A stretch of DNA of 59,477 bases from contig NZ_LZTB01000029.1 in NCBI RefSeq assembly GCF_001665685.1, positions 1 through 59,477 on the forward strand, in the 5' to 3' direction. The notes below the pieces were generated by a model. The model saw nothing but the letters and a program-made list of their open reading frames with translations, ran no database searches and was not told the DNA's origin. The position numbers were made by a program, and so were the translations under genes. This DNA comes from Mycobacterium sp. 852013-50091_SCH5140682. GTDB lineage: Bacteria; Actinomycetota; Actinomycetes; Mycobacteriales; Mycobacteriaceae. This document shows positions 9,530-18,687 of this stretch, in pieces. Each line of letters starts with the position of its first letter. Positions within the stretch are counted from its first letter, which is position 1.

Positions 9530-10100
9530 CTTCGGTTCCGGCGATGGCACCGCGCCGGTAGCCGTTGGTACGTACGCAGATGTGTCCGTCGGGATCCAGC
9601 GGCTCATCGCACAGCGGGCAGGGCGGCCGCCCAGCCGAGATGACCCGGTTGGACCGCGTCGCGAACTCCCTGGCCGACTCGGGCGTCAGGAACACCCGCA
9701 CCGCGTCGGGGCCTTCCTCGGCGTCGTCGAGCACCACCGATGCGTCGAACTCGGCATCAGAGACCGCCAGCAGTTCGACCACCACCGTCTGCGCTTCGGA
9801 GTCCCAGCCCAAGCCCATGGTGCCGACGCGGAACTCGGCGTCCACGGGCGTGATCAGCGGCCGCAGATCGGCCACTTCGCCGGTGTCGGGCGGGATGGGG
9901 GTGCCGAAGCGCCGGTTGATCTCCAGCAGCAGGGCGCCGATGCGTTCGGCCAGCACCGCCACCTGCTGCTTCTCGAGCACGACCGAGATCACCCGGCTGT
10001 CGTGGACAGCCTGCAGGTAGAAGGTCCGATTACCGGGTTGACCGACGGTCCCGGCCACGAAGCGGTCGGGAGTGCGGAAGACGTGAATTGCGCGGGCCAT
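9513..10100 (-). CDS. DUF3090 family protein (Rv2134c-like)
   Basis: A 195-residue protein beginning MARAIHVFRTPDRFVAGTVG, which is the family start. The C terminus holds a four-cysteine element (CPLCDEPLDPDGHIC, residues ~168-182) suited to zinc binding. Function is unknown. The ATG at 10100 is preceded on the minus strand by GGAAGGTGCC, a good ribosome site. The gene lies between the histidine phosphatase and the SCO1664-type gene, and all three are regularly found together in actinobacteria, so they probably act in one pathway. Confidence 0.87.
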   Translation of the reverse strand: MARAIHVFRTPDRFVAGTVGQPGNRTFYLQAVHDSRVISVVLEKQQVAVLAERIGALLLEINRRFGTPIPPDTGEVADLRPLITPVDAEFRVGTMGLGWDSEAQTVVVELLAVSDAEFDASVVLDDAEEGPDAVRVFLTPESAREFATRSNRVISAGRPPCPLCDEPLDPDGHICVRTNGYRRGAIAGTEDDAEG

Positions 10101-10135
10101 GGCACCTTCCAAAATACCGGTTAGAGCACCGACGG

Positions 10136-10807
10136 TCAGTCGGTGGACCCGCCGACCACCGCATCGGTGGCAGGTTTGGCAGCCAGTCCGGCGCTCAGCT
10201 GAGGACCGGTGTGGTTGATGTGCACGACAAATGGCCGCATGTCGGTGTACCGGATCACGCTCATGGACGCCGGATCGGCGGTGATGCGCTGGAAGCCATC
10301 GAGGTGCACGCCGAGCGCGTCGGCGAGGATCGCCTTGATCACGTCGCCGTGGGTGCACGCCACCCACAGCGCGTCGCCGCCATGCTCGGCGGCCAGCGCG
10401 CGGTCCCGTTCCCGGATCGCCGCCACCGCACGGGCTTGGACCTGGGCCAGTCCCTCGCCGTCGGGGAACACCGCGGCACTGGGCTGCTGCTGCACCACGC
10501 CCCACAGCGGTTCTTTCAGCAGCTCGCCGATCTTGCGGCCGGTCCACGCGCCGTAGTCGACCTCGGTCAGCCGGTCGTCGACGATCGGTTCCACCCCGAG
10601 AGCGGCGGCCAGCGGCTGCACCGTCCGCTCGCAGCGCAGCAGCGGCGACCGCACGATCGCACGCACCGGGAGCTCCCCCACCCGGCCGACGAGGGCCTCG
10701 GCCTGTTCGATGCCGCGCTCGTCGAGGTCGACGCCCTCCGACCGGCCCGCGAGAGTCTGGGCGGTGTTCGACGTCGAGCGCCCGTGCCGCAGCAGGATGA
10801 CGGTCAT
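10136..10807 (-). CDS. histidine phosphatase family protein (Rv2135c-like)
   Basis: A 223-residue phosphoglycerate-mutase-fold enzyme. The RHG catalytic motif (VILLRHGRSTSN) is at residues 3-14, the second conserved Arg lies in VRSPLLRCERTVQPL near residue 65, and the catalytic His is in ACTHGDVIKAIL near 150. It probably removes phosphate from a small molecule; the substrate is unknown. The ATG at 10807 puts the RHG motif at the usual distance from the N terminus. It sits 25 bases downstream of uppP and 35 bases upstream of the DUF3090 gene. Confidence 0.88.
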   Translation of the reverse strand: MTVILLRHGRSTSNTAQTLAGRSEGVDLDERGIEQAEALVGRVGELPVRAIVRSPLLRCERTVQPLAAALGVEPIVDDRLTEVDYGAWTGRKIGELLKEPLWGVVQQQPSAAVFPDGEGLAQVQARAVAAIRERDRALAAEHGGDALWVACTHGDVIKAILADALGVHLDGFQRITADPASMSVIRYTDMRPFVVHINHTGPQLSAGLAAKPATDAVVGGSTD

Positions 10808-10832
10808 ATCAGCTCCTCGCGCAAGCGCTCGA

Positions 10833-11681
10833 TCATTGTGCGGCCAGTACGCCGGTGCCCAGCAGCACGAGCACCACCGCGCCGGCCACCACGCGGTAGC
10901 CAACGAACCAGTACATGCTGTGGGATATCAGGAATTTCAGGAACCAGGCGATAGCGGCGAAGCCGACGACGAAGGCGATGACCGTCGCCACCAGCAGTTG
11001 CGGACCGCTGGCGCTCATACCCTCCCCGACCGGGTGGAACGCGTCGGGCAGCGAGAACAGCCCTGACGCGAACACCGCGGGGATGGCCAGCAGAAAACCG
11101 AACCGGGCCGCCAGTTCGCGGTCCAGCCCGAGAAACAGCCCGGCGCTGATCGTCGCCCCGGATCGCGATACGCCGGGCACCAGCGCAAGGCACTGCGCCA
11201 ATCCGACCACCACGCTGTCGCGCCACGTGAGCTGCTCGACCTGGCGGGTCTGCTTACCGAAGTACTCGGCCGCGGCGATCACCGCCGAAAACACGATCAG
11301 CGCCGACGCGACGAGCCAGAGATTACGTGCGCCGGTGCGGATCTCATCCTTGAACAGCAGCCCGAACACCCCGATCGGGATGCTGCCGATGATCACGAAC
11401 CAGCCGAGTCGGTAGTCGGCGTCCCGGTGCGCAGCGACGAACAGCCCGTTGAACCAGGCCTTGACGATCCGCCAGATGTCCCGCGCGAAATAGACGAGCA
11501 CGGCCAGTTCGGTACCGAGTTGGGTGACCGCGGTGAACGAGGCGCCTGCGTCGTCATGGAAGAACAGCCGCGACGTGATCGCGAGATGTCCGGACGACGA
11601 GACCGGAAGAAACTCGGTGAGCCCCTGCACAATCGACAGCACGACAACTTGCAGCCACGACATCGCCGGCACGTCAATCAC
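10833..11681 (-). CDS. uppP: undecaprenyl-diphosphatase UppP (BacA)
   Basis: UppP recycles undecaprenyl (decaprenyl) pyrophosphate to the monophosphate carrier for peptidoglycan and arabinogalactan synthesis. This 282-residue integral membrane protein shows the conserved [13 protein letters not shown] motif near residue 18 and the second motif [14 protein letters not shown] near 170. About seven hydrophobic segments are visible. The GTG at 11681 gives an N-terminal extension like that of the M. tuberculosis protein; an ATG at 11663 (MSWLQ) is an alternative. Confidence 0.93.
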   Translation of the reverse strand: MIDVPAMSWLQVVVLSIVQGLTEFLPVSSSGHLAITSRLFFHDDAGASFTAVTQLGTELAVLVYFARDIWRIVKAWFNGLFVAAHRDADYRLGWFVIIGSIPIGVFGLLFKDEIRTGARNLWLVASALIVFSAVIAAAEYFGKQTRQVEQLTWRDSVVVGLAQCLALVPGVSRSGATISAGLFLGLDRELAARFGFLLAIPAVFASGLFSLPDAFHPVGEGMSASGPQLLVATVIAFVVGFAAIAWFLKFLISHSMYWFVGYRVVAGAVVLVLLGTGVLAAQ

Positions 11682-11708
11682 GACGACGACCGTACCGTGG
11701 GGGTTCGG

Positions 11709-12032
11709 TCAGCGCCCCAGTCGCGGTACCGGCTGCGCGTCGGCGACCGCGTCACGCACCGTCGCCGACAAGCTGCGCTCGTCGGTCAGATCGATATCGG
11801 TCAGCTTGCGGGTGGCGAGCGCCACCACGTCTTCTTCGGCGGGCACCGGTCCGGACAGGCGCGGTCGGTACACCTCGATGATCAGCTGCCCGCGTTCGAT
11901 GTAGAAGGAGAAGGTACGGCCGTCCCCGACCTGGCCAAATCCACTGGCGTGGACACCCGTGGAAATGTCCTCGATAGCAAACTCCTGGTACCCCGGTTCC
12001 CGGTCTGCGGCGAGGGTCATGCTTCGAACCAT
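11709..12032 (-). CDS. conserved hypothetical protein (Rv2137c-like)
   Basis: A protein of about 107 residues with the segment GDGRTFSFYIERGQLIIEVYRPRLSGP and a C terminus that is acidic then basic (VPRLGR). No known catalytic motif is seen. The likely start is the ATG at 12032 or 12020; a longer frame to 12107 adds a Cys/His/Arg-rich stretch that looks non-coding. It is divergent from lppL, as Rv2137c and Rv2138 are in M. tuberculosis, and lies 27 bases upstream of uppP, so the two may be cotranscribed. Confidence 0.75.
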   Translation of the reverse strand: MVRSMTLAADREPGYQEFAIEDISTGVHASGFGQVGDGRTFSFYIERGQLIIEVYRPRLSGPVPAEEDVVALATRKLTDIDLTDERSLSATVRDAVADAQPVPRLGR

Positions 12033-12134
12033 ACTCTTGCTTATGCAAGCATGTGCGCCGGACGCGTCCAAACACCCGCGGCGCCGGTGCATAGACTGGT
12101 CGGTCAACCATCCGCCCCGAACGAGAGCCGTCTG

Positions 12135-13157
12135 TTGCGCCTAATCCCTGCAGGTCAGCCTATTCGTGCTGGCGTGGCAGCACTGGCACTGCTGCTCGCG
12201 CCGGGTTGTTCGTCGAACCCGGCCGACGCTCCGCCACCGACCATCGAACCCGCCCAGGCCGCGGTTTCGCCACCAGTCACCGGCGTCCCTGACGGCGAAG
12301 TCCGCCCCGTCGGCGGTCGCGCGCAGTCCGCGGTGTTCGATCCAGCAACGGCGAACCTGGCCGTGCTCGGACCGGGGCCCGACGGGCAGTCGATGGTCAC
12401 CCTCGTGGCGGGAACTCAGCCGCCGCGCACGGTGCTGCTGCCCGCGACGGCGTCGACGATGGCCGATGACGGCCACGGCGGCCTGGTGTTGGCGACCCGG
12501 GGCGGTTACTTCCGCGTCGACATCGCGGCGGGCAAGGCGACCAAAGTCACCGTCGGTGGCGAGCAGGACACCGACTTCACCGCGATCGCGTTGCGCGCAG
12601 ACGGCAAAACGGTGCTGGGCAGCGCCGACGGCGCGGTCTACACGTTGAGCTCCCCCGACCAGGTCGGCGCCAAACTGAAGATCTTCGCGCGGGTGGATGA
12701 ACTTGCCACCCAGGGGAATACCACGGTGGTGTTGGACCGCGGCCAGACCTCGGTCACCGAGGTCGACGTCACTGGCACCAAGGCCGAGCAGGCGCTGCGG
12801 GCCGGCGACGGCGCCACCACCATGGCGGTCGATCCGCGCGGCCGGGTCCTGGTCGCCGACACCCGCGGCGACGAGCTGCTGGTGTTCGGTACCGACCCGC
12901 TGATCATGCGTCAGCGCTACCCAGTGCGGGCCGCGCCGTACGGACTGGTTGGGACATCACGGCTGGCCTGGGTGTCACAGACGGCCGACAACACGGTCAT
13001 TGGTTACGATCTTGACACCGGCATCCCCGTCGAAAAGGTGCGTTATCGAACCGTGCAGCAACCTAACTCCCTGGCCTATGACGACAAGTCCGGCACGCTG
13101 TATGTGGTGTCCGGCTCGGGAGCGGGCGTGCAGGTGATCCCGCACGCGGGGGGCTGA
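12135..13157 (+). CDS. lppL: lipoprotein LppL-like, beta-propeller type
   Basis: A secreted lipoprotein of about 340 residues. A TTG start at 12135, after GAGAG, places the lipobox LAPGC at residues ~22-26; earlier in-frame sequence runs through unrelated DNA. After a Pro/Ala linker, repeated blades (for example [54 protein letters not shown]) suggest a seven-bladed propeller on the cell surface. Its function is not known. It is followed 2 bases later by a small DUF5703-type gene and then pyrD, as lppL precedes pyrD in M. tuberculosis. Confidence 0.83.
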   Translation: MRLIPAGQPIRAGVAALALLLAPGCSSNPADAPPPTIEPAQAAVSPPVTGVPDGEVRPVGGRAQSAVFDPATANLAVLGPGPDGQSMVTLVAGTQPPRTVLLPATASTMADDGHGGLVLATRGGYFRVDIAAGKATKVTVGGEQDTDFTAIALRADGKTVLGSADGAVYTLSSPDQVGAKLKIFARVDELATQGNTTVVLDRGQTSVTEVDVTGTKAEQALRAGDGATTMAVDPRGRVLVADTRGDELLVFGTDPLIMRQRYPVRAAPYGLVGTSRLAWVSQTADNTVIGYDLDTGIPVEKVRYRTVQQPNSLAYDDKSGTLYVVSGSGAGVQVIPHAGG

Positions 13158-13159
13158 CC

Positions 13160-13420
13160 GTGACGTCGATACAACGCGGCCGGATGCCTGCGGGATGGGA
13201 TCCCGAGGGGCTCTCCGACGAGTACGAATGGGTGCCGCTGCGGCTGCCACCCGATGTGACCAGGCTCAGCGCCTCCATCCGGCTGTCCATCGAAGCGGAG
13301 TACCGCGGCTGGGAACTGACCCGGGTGCGGGCCTATACAGACGGGAGTCGACGGGTGCTGTTGCGCCGCAGGAAGACCGCCGCGACCACGCCGGGCACCC
13401 CGGATCAGCCGACGCCGTGA
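13160..13420 (+). CDS. small DUF5703-like protein
   Basis: An 86-residue protein with the pattern [20 protein letters not shown] followed by [20 protein letters not shown] and a basic RRVLLRRRK tail, typical of the actinobacterial DUF5703 family. No function is known. It begins with a GTG two bases after the lppL stop, and its TGA overlaps the GTG of pyrD, so lppL, this gene and pyrD are translationally coupled. Confidence 0.78.
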   Translation: MTSIQRGRMPAGWDPEGLSDEYEWVPLRLPPDVTRLSASIRLSIEAEYRGWELTRVRAYTDGSRRVLLRRRKTAATTPGTPDQPTP

Positions 13421-14493
13421 TCTACAGCGCGCTGCGGCGGGCACTGTTCCTGGTGCCGCCCGAACGGATCCATGTCTGGGTGTTCGCGCTGTTGCGCGTC
13501 GCATCGGGCCCGGCGGCGTTTCGGCGCGCGCTGAGCCGCTGGTTGGCGCCGTCGGATCCAGTGTTGGCCAGCACGGTGTTCGGGGTGCGGTTTCCCGGCC
13601 CGATGGGCCTGGCCGCCGGATTCGACAAGGATGGCCGCGGGTTGGCCACCTGGGGTGCGCTGGGCTTCGGGTACGCCGAGGTGGGCACCGTGACCGCGGC
13701 CGCCCAACCGGGCAATCCGCAGCCGCGTCTATTCCGGCTGCCGGAGGACCGCGCGCTGCTCAACCGGATGGGCTTCAACAATGAGGGCGCAGGCGCCTTG
13801 GCCACGCGGCTGTCCCGGCACACGCCCGACGTGCCGATCGGCGTGAACATCGGAAAGACGAAGGTCACCCCGGCCGAGCGCGCGGTCGAGGACTACGCGC
13901 AGAGTGCGCGCCAACTGGGCAACCTGGCCGCCTACGTGGTGGTCAACGTCAGCTCACCCAACACACCCGGACTGCGCGACCTGCAGGCGGTGTCCTCGCT
14001 GCGGCCGATCCTCGCTGCGGTCAAGGCGGAGACCACCAAACCGGTGCTGGTCAAGATCGCGCCCGACCTCTCCGACGCCGATATCGATGAAATTGCCGAC
14101 CTTGCAGTCGAATTGGGCCTCGCCGGAATCGTGGCTACCAACACCACGATATCGCGTGACGGGTTGGCGACCCCCGGCGTCGACGATCTCGGGGCGGGTG
14201 GCATCTCCGGGCCACCGGTGGCCCGGCGCTCGGCCGAGGTGCTGCGCCGGCTATACCGCCGGGTGGGTGACAAGCTGGTGTTGATCAGCGTCGGCGGGAT
14301 CGAGACCGCCGATGACGCCTGGGACCGGATCACCGCCGGGGCCACGCTGCTGCAGGGCTACACCGGATTCATCTATGGCGGCGGTCTGTGGGCCAAGCAG
14401 ATTCACGACGGCATCGCCGAACGCCTGCACGCGGGTGGGTTCGCGTCGCTGTCCGATGCCGTGGGCTCAGCCATCCCCGGCGAACAGACGTAA
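13417..14493 (+). CDS. pyrD: dihydroorotate dehydrogenase (quinone), class 2
   Basis: PyrD oxidises dihydroorotate to orotate in pyrimidine synthesis, passing electrons to menaquinone at the membrane. The 358-residue protein has the N-terminal amphipathic quinone-tunnel helices of class 2 ([22 protein letters not shown]), then GFDKDGRG, the FMN/substrate motif [21 protein letters not shown] with the catalytic Ser, and [13 protein letters not shown] for FMN phosphate. The GTG at 13417 overlaps the upstream stop (GTGA). Start and length match known class-2 enzymes. Confidence 0.95.
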   Translation: MIYSALRRALFLVPPERIHVWVFALLRVASGPAAFRRALSRWLAPSDPVLASTVFGVRFPGPMGLAAGFDKDGRGLATWGALGFGYAEVGTVTAAAQPGNPQPRLFRLPEDRALLNRMGFNNEGAGALATRLSRHTPDVPIGVNIGKTKVTPAERAVEDYAQSARQLGNLAAYVVVNVSSPNTPGLRDLQAVSSLRPILAAVKAETTKPVLVKIAPDLSDADIDEIADLAVELGLAGIVATNTTISRDGLATPGVDDLGAGGISGPPVARRSAEVLRRLYRRVGDKLVLISVGGIETADDAWDRITAGATLLQGYTGFIYGGGLWAKQIHDGIAERLHAGGFASLSDAVGSAIPGEQT

Positions 14494-14547
14494 ACGTCCC
14501 CTTTGGCCCGGCGTGTCGAGGACCTCAGCGTCTGCTCGCCGGAGAAG

Positions 14548-15072
14548 CTACTTCTGCTCGTAGGTGCCGTGGATGACGGCGCGAGCGATGGCCTGGCCGA
14601 ACAGGTTGAACCCGAGGTATGCCGGCGTGGCACCGTCGGGCAGCTCAAGAGATTCGACCGGTAGCGCGTGCACGGCGATGTAGTAGCGGTGCGGACCATG
14701 TCCGGCCGGCGGGGCCGCGCCCAAGAAGCGCTTGAGGCCGGCGTCGTTGGTCAAGGTGACCGCGCCACCGGGCAACGGGTCGCCGTTACCGGCATCGGCA
14801 GGCAGGGATGTGACACTCGCGGGCAGGTCGGCGACGGCCCAGTGCCAGAAGCCCGATCCGGTCGGTGCGTCTGGGTCGTACACCGTCACCGCGAAGCTCT
14901 TGGTCTCAGCAGGGAACCCCGACCAGCTCAGCTGCGGCGACACGTCGGAACCGCCCGCGCCCATGATGCCGCTGACCTGGTCGTTGCCCAGCGGCTGCCC
15001 GTCGGTCACCGACTCCGAGGTCAGCGTGAAGGTCGGCAACTGTGGCAGGTTGTCGTACGGGGAATTGCTCAT
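14548..15072 (-). CDS. YbhB/YbcL-type PEBP protein (Rv2140c-like)
   Basis: A 174-residue phosphatidylethanolamine-binding-protein fold. Visible family motifs are [34 protein letters not shown] (here [13 protein letters not shown] near residue 70) and [20 protein letters not shown] near residue 117, which build the anion pocket. The M. tuberculosis homologue TB18.6 is an abundant soluble protein with no settled role. The ATG at 15072 is preceded by GAAAGGAC. It lies 9 bases downstream of the M20 peptidase gene, so the two are likely cotranscribed. Confidence 0.9.
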   Translation of the reverse strand: MSNSPYDNLPQLPTFTLTSESVTDGQPLGNDQVSGIMGAGGSDVSPQLSWSGFPAETKSFAVTVYDPDAPTGSGFWHWAVADLPASVTSLPADAGNGDPLPGGAVTLTNDAGLKRFLGAAPPAGHGPHRYYIAVHALPVESLELPDGATPAYLGFNLFGQAIARAVIHGTYEQK

Positions 15073-15081
15073 GGTGTCCTT

Positions 15082-16425
15082 TCAGCAGTGCGTCAAGAAA
15101 TGTTCGAGGACCTTCGCGCCGAACTGTAATGCGTCGACGGGTACCCGCTCGTCCACCCCGTGGAACAGCGCGGCGAAGTCCAACTCCGGCGGCAGCTTCA
15201 GCGGGGCGAAGCCGAAGCAGCGAATCCCCAACCGCTGGAACGATTTTGCATCGGTGCCGCCGGAGAGCATGTACGGCACGATGCGCGCGTCGGGATCCAC
15301 CGCCAAGAGCGCGGCGTTCATCGCGTCGACCAGATCGCCGTCGAAAGTGGTCTGGTAGGACGGCAGGTCACGCTCCCAGCTGCGGGTGACGTCCGGACCG
15401 ATGAGCTCGTCGATCTCGCGCTCGAACGCCGCCTTGCGGCCCGGCAGCACGCGGCAGTCCACGACCGCCTCGGCCGTCGCCGGGATGACGTTGGCCTTGT
15501 AGCCGGCCTTGAGCATGGTCGGGTTGGCCGTGTCGCGCAGCGTGGCCGACACGATGCGCGCCACCCCGCCGAGCTTTTCGATCGCCACGTCGAGGTCCGG
15601 GGAGTCGACGTCGAACTCGTAGCCCGTCTCCTCGGAGACCGCGGCGAGGAACTGCTCCACCGCCTCGTTGAGGACCAAGGGGAAGCGGTGCCGGCCCAGG
15701 CGGTCGACCGCACCGGCGATCGCCGTCACGGCGTTGTCGTCATGCACCATCGAGCCGTGTCCGGCCCGGCCCCGGGCCGTCAACCGCATCCAGGACAGCC
15801 CTTTCTCGGCCGTCTCGATGAGGTAGAGCCGCCTCTCGCCGCCCTCCTTGCGGGGAACAGTCAACGAGAATCCACCGACCTCGCCGATCGCCTCGGTGAC
15901 CCCGGCGAACAGGTCGGGCCGGTTGTCCACCAGCCAGTTCGCGCCGTAGGTGCCGCCGTGTTCCTCATCGGAGACGAACGCGAACACCAGATCGCGCGGC
16001 GGCACGATGCCGGCCCGCTTGAAGTGCCGGGCCACCGCGATCATCATCCCGACCATGTCTTTCATGTCGACCGCGCCGCGGCCCCAGACATAACCGTCTT
16101 TGATCGCACCGGAGAACGGATGCACGCTCCAGTCCGCGGGCTCGGCGGGCACCACGTCGAGGTGCCCGTGGATCATCAACGCGCCGCGCTCACTGTCGGC
16201 GCCGGCCAGCCGCGCGAACACGTTGCCCCGGCCGGGTGCCCCGGCTTCGACATACTCGGTGGTGTAGCCGACCTCGCGAAGCCGGTCGGCGACCCACTCG
16301 GCGCAGTCGGCCTCGCCTTTGGTCGTGGCGGGATCGCCGGTGTTTGAGGTATCGAACCTGATCAGAGCGCTGACGATGTCGACCACTTCGTCCACGCTGC
16401 CCACGGGGTCAGTCACAGTCACCAT
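15082..16425 (-). CDS. M20/ArgE-DapE family metallopeptidase (Rv2141c-like)
   Basis: A 447-residue zinc-dependent amidohydrolase or dipeptidase. The first metal motif HGHLDVVPAE is near residue 85, the bridging Asp is in AVDMKDMVGM near 117, and the catalytic DEEHGGTYGANWL is near 150. A dimerisation domain (TARGRAGHGSM) follows, with a C-terminal ligand His in ALFHGVDER. The ATG at 16425 is chosen because further upstream residues are not conserved-looking. The substrate may be a peptide or N-acyl amino acid and cannot be fixed from sequence. Confidence 0.88.
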   Translation of the reverse strand: MVTVTDPVGSVDEVVDIVSALIRFDTSNTGDPATTKGEADCAEWVADRLREVGYTTEYVEAGAPGRGNVFARLAGADSERGALMIHGHLDVVPAEPADWSVHPFSGAIKDGYVWGRGAVDMKDMVGMMIAVARHFKRAGIVPPRDLVFAFVSDEEHGGTYGANWLVDNRPDLFAGVTEAIGEVGGFSLTVPRKEGGERRLYLIETAEKGLSWMRLTARGRAGHGSMVHDDNAVTAIAGAVDRLGRHRFPLVLNEAVEQFLAAVSEETGYEFDVDSPDLDVAIEKLGGVARIVSATLRDTANPTMLKAGYKANVIPATAEAVVDCRVLPGRKAAFEREIDELIGPDVTRSWERDLPSYQTTFDGDLVDAMNAALLAVDPDARIVPYMLSGGTDAKSFQRLGIRCFGFAPLKLPPELDFAALFHGVDERVPVDALQFGAKVLEHFLTHC

Positions 16426-16542
16426 TCGTACCACTGCGGGCACCATCGCGCGGCGGGCCGACACGGCGGCTTGCACCGACCTGGTTTGGGACCTGGGCCC
16501 TCAATCCGTTAGCCTTAGGCGCCCAACCACTGAGGTTGGCAA

Positions 16543-16628
16543 GTCCGAGTGGCGGAATGGCAGACGCGCTAGCTTGAGGTGCTAGTGCCCTATTAACGGG
16601 CGTGGGGGTTCAAGTCCCCCCTCGGACA
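16543..16628 (+). tRNA. tRNA-Leu (GAG)
   Basis: The acceptor stem GTCCGAG (16543-16549) pairs with CTCGGAC (16621-16627) with discriminator A at 16628. The anticodon stem CTAGC/GCTAG encloses TTGAGGT, giving anticodon GAG. A long variable arm (GCCCTATTAACGGGC) and a T arm (GGGGGTTCAAGTCCCCC) confirm a class II leucine tRNA. CCA is not encoded. The T arm and acceptor 3' strand form the left attachment core of the integrated element. Confidence 0.95.
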
Positions 16629-16630
16629 CA
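16604..16630 (+). other. attL core (27-bp direct repeat)
   Basis: The 27 bases from the tRNA-Leu T arm to just past the acceptor end recur without mismatch at 25375-25401. The repeat stops abruptly on both sides. This marks integration of a mobile element into the tRNA 3' end, leaving the tRNA gene intact. Confidence 0.93.
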
Positions 16631-16655
16631 CAACACGGTTGCTGCATCACCGCAG

Positions 16656-17804
16656 CTAGACAGCGTTTTTCTGGCGACTACGGCGCCGGTCCACAGGCTC
16701 TTTGGACACACTTTGGACGCTATCCGCGATCCTCGCGTCGAGATTGACCGCCACCGCGTCGAGGTCACTGTCGAATAGATCGGCGTAGATCCTCAACGTG
16801 ACGCTCGGATCCTTGTGGCCGAGCATCCGTGACACCGCAAGGACGTTCGCGCCGGAGCTGACCGCCAACGATGTGCACGTGTGCCGCAGATCGTGCGGCG
16901 TGATCGTCTGCACGCCGGCGCGCTCAACGCCCCGGTTGAACCAGCCTGTCGAGTCATAGCTCGGTCGCTTCAAGTACCCACCGCTGCGGGCTGGGAACAA
17001 CAGGTCGCCGGCGGCTTTCCCCTCACACCTTGCAGCCAGCCGGGACAGCACCGACGCCGCTACCGGCACCATTCGGTTCTCCTTGCCCTTCGTGGTCCCG
17101 ACTTCGAATTCCTGCCCAACCTGAACGGCGTTGCGGTGCACCGAGATACGACGCTTCAGGAACTCAATGTCGGAGACGGTCAACGCGATTGCCTCACCCC
17201 ACCGCAGGCCAGTGAAAGCCAGAGTCAGCACCAGGTCGGCGTATCGGCCGCACTCCTCGGCCAGCCGGCACACATCTGCCTCGGTCAGGTAGACGTGGCG
17301 CTTCGGCGCCTTCTGCGGTTTCTCGCCGCGCTTGAACCGCCGAGCCGGATTGAACGCCAGCGCCCGATGCTCAACGGCGTCGTCGAGCACGCCGGCAAGG
17401 ATGCCGATCGCACGGTTCACTACGGTGGCGCTCGACCCGTCGCGAGTCATGGACGCAGCCCACGCCTTCACGTCGAGACTGTCCACCTTGCCGACCGGGA
17501 CCGCGGCCCACTTCGGCTCGACGTGCTTGCCGTAGGCGTAGGCGATCGTCCGGTAGTACGACGGCGAAAGTGCCTGTTCCTGGCGGGCCAGCCATCCGAC
17601 CGCCAGGTCGCCGACAGTCGCCCGGCCGCGCGCCGGTGACACATACGCACCCTCGGCCTTGGTGGTCTCGACCTTCGCTGCCCACGCCGACGCGTCGCGC
17701 TTGGTCGTGAATCCTCGTTTGCGGCTGGTCATTCCGTTCGGCTGCCGGTACCGGACTTCCCACCGCTCCCCCGCGGCCGTGCTGTAGCGGTTAATCGTCG
17801 CCAT
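16656..17804 (-). CDS. int: tyrosine-family site-specific integrase
   Basis: A 382-residue phage integrase that would recombine attP with the tRNA-Leu attB. An N-terminal AP2-like arm-binding region (RWEVRYRQPNGMTSRKRGFTTKRDA, seen as RWEVRYRQPNG) is followed by a SAM-like core-binding domain. The catalytic domain shows Arg in FTGLRWGEA near residue 215, HDLRHT near 312, GHKDPSVTLRIYADLF with His/Lys, and the nucleophile Tyr near 346. It ends 27 bases inside attL, the standard position. Its ATG overlaps the 3' end of the repressor gene by 14 bases, so integration and repression are transcribed together. Confidence 0.94.
   Translation of the reverse strand: MATINRYSTAAGERWEVRYRQPNGMTSRKRGFTTKRDASAWAAKVETTKAEGAYVSPARGRATVGDLAVGWLARQEQALSPSYYRTIAYAYGKHVEPKWAAVPVGKVDSLDVKAWAASMTRDGSSATVVNRAIGILAGVLDDAVEHRALAFNPARRFKRGEKPQKAPKRHVYLTEADVCRLAEECGRYADLVLTLAFTGLRWGEAIALTVSDIEFLKRRISVHRNAVQVGQEFEVGTTKGKENRMVPVAASVLSRLAARCEGKAAGDLLFPARSGGYLKRPSYDSTGWFNRGVERAGVQTITPHDLRHTCTSLAVSSGANVLAVSRMLGHKDPSVTLRIYADLFDSDLDAVAVNLDARIADSVQSVSKEPVDRRRSRQKNAV
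16700..16710 (+). other. candidate integrase arm site, left
   Basis: CTTTGGACACA, with a second CTTTGGAC directly after, lies in the integrase 3' end 70 bases inside attL. The same 11-mer in the same orientation occurs at 25272-25282, on the other side of the core when the element is circular. Arm-type binding is a guess from this placement. Confidence 0.3.
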
Positions 17805-18363
17805 CGTCGTCCTGGTCGCCCTCGTGCAACGCCGCGAGCTCGGCTTTGAGCCTGCGGATCTGATCGTCGTAGTTCGCGATCAGCTCACGGTCGCGGTCGA
17901 ACTCGCCCCGCATCAGCAGCATGTTTTGTGCGCCCTGAGCAGACGCAAGCTCACGTGACAACCGCAGAGCCCGCGTGTTGCCGAGCCACACATTGCCGTC
18001 GTTGCGCGCCTGCGGAACGTCCGCCCAATAACCGAGCGCCGAAAACCATTGCACTGCATCAAATTCTGTGAGTTCACGACCGGGCAGCGCTTCAATCTCG
18101 CGATCGTAGGGACCGGGATAGAGCAGCGCGGCGGGAGACGTGTTCAGCGCGTGCGCGAGCACCAGGAGCTCCTGCACCGTCACCGTCTTGCGTTTACCCG
18201 TTTCCAACTCGCTGATCGTGGGCCGGGAGATTCCCCAGCCGCATTTGGCCGTCCGTTCTGCGAGCCATTGCGCGGAGCGTTTGCCACGGAGTCGCCGAAC
18301 CTCGGCGCCGATTTGCTTGGTGACCGCCGCCGCCCAATCGGACTGGTCATCGCTTGTCGTCAT
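17791..18363 (-). CDS. XRE-family repressor of the element
   Basis: A 190-residue DNA-binding protein and likely immunity repressor. Residues ~20-75 form an HTH_3-type domain (QWLAERTAKCGWGISRPTISELETGKRKTVTVQELLVLAHAL; key part ISRPTISELETGKRKT). The C terminus is a helical, charged region (RDRELIANYDDQIRRLKAELAALHEG) that could form a coiled coil for dimerisation, then an acidic tail. The ATG at 18363 gives the HTH its normal position; the frame extends upstream to 18720 across the control region and is not real. It is divergent from the excisionase gene with about 117 bases between. Confidence 0.85.
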   Translation of the reverse strand: MTTSDDQSDWAAAVTKQIGAEVRRLRGKRSAQWLAERTAKCGWGISRPTISELETGKRKTVTVQELLVLAHALNTSPAALLYPGPYDREIEALPGRELTEFDAVQWFSALGYWADVPQARNDGNVWLGNTRALRLSRELASAQGAQNMLLMRGEFDRDRELIANYDDQIRRLKAELAALHEGDQDDDGDD

Positions 18364-18480
18364 TTCCGACACGCTACGGCCTTGTGGCGTGAAATTCCAG
18401 CAATGTGGTATCCCTGATAAAGCAACACAGCAGAAATCAAGAATCCTGCTGATATTGCCGACACCAAGGAGAACATTCGC
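18364..18480. promoter_or_regulatory. divergent control region between repressor and excisionase genes
   Basis: This AT-richer 117-base stretch separates the repressor (minus) and excisionase (plus) genes and should hold both promoters and the repressor operators. A short inverted repeat, CAGCAG at 18428-18433 with CTGCTG at 18446-18451, is a weak operator candidate. An AAGGAG ribosome site for the excisionase gene is at 18468-18473. Confidence 0.55.
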
Positions 18481-18687
18481 ATGGACCCCAACGAACTCGG
18501 CCGCGCGGCAGAGGTAGCGAAGGTGCTGCACTGCACCGAAAGCGGGCTGGCGCAGATGCGTTACAAGGGCACCGGCCCGAAGTTCATCAAGGTCGGACAC
18601 AAGGTGCTCTACCGCTGGACCGACGTCCGCGCCTACCTCGACGCGAACACCGTGCAGCGCACCGACGGCCCGCGCGGCGCGGCGTGA
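18481..18687 (+). CDS. excisionase / MerR-type HTH protein
   Basis: A 68-residue winged-helix protein with the excisionase signature: AAEVAKVLHCTESGLAQMRYKGTGP, then FIKVGHKVLYRWTDVRAYLDAN. Such proteins bind beside attachment sites and steer the integrase toward excision. It is the first gene of the rightward operon, opposite the repressor, as expected for a recombination directionality factor. Its TGA overlaps the GTG of the next gene. Confidence 0.85.
   Translation: MDPNELGRAAEVAKVLHCTESGLAQMRYKGTGPKFIKVGHKVLYRWTDVRAYLDANTVQRTDGPRGAA

Noticed and set aside
11427..12134. Upstream extension of lppL
   Set aside because: The extra 236 codons are antisense to uppP and the Rv2137c-like gene; the lipoprotein signal starts at 12135.
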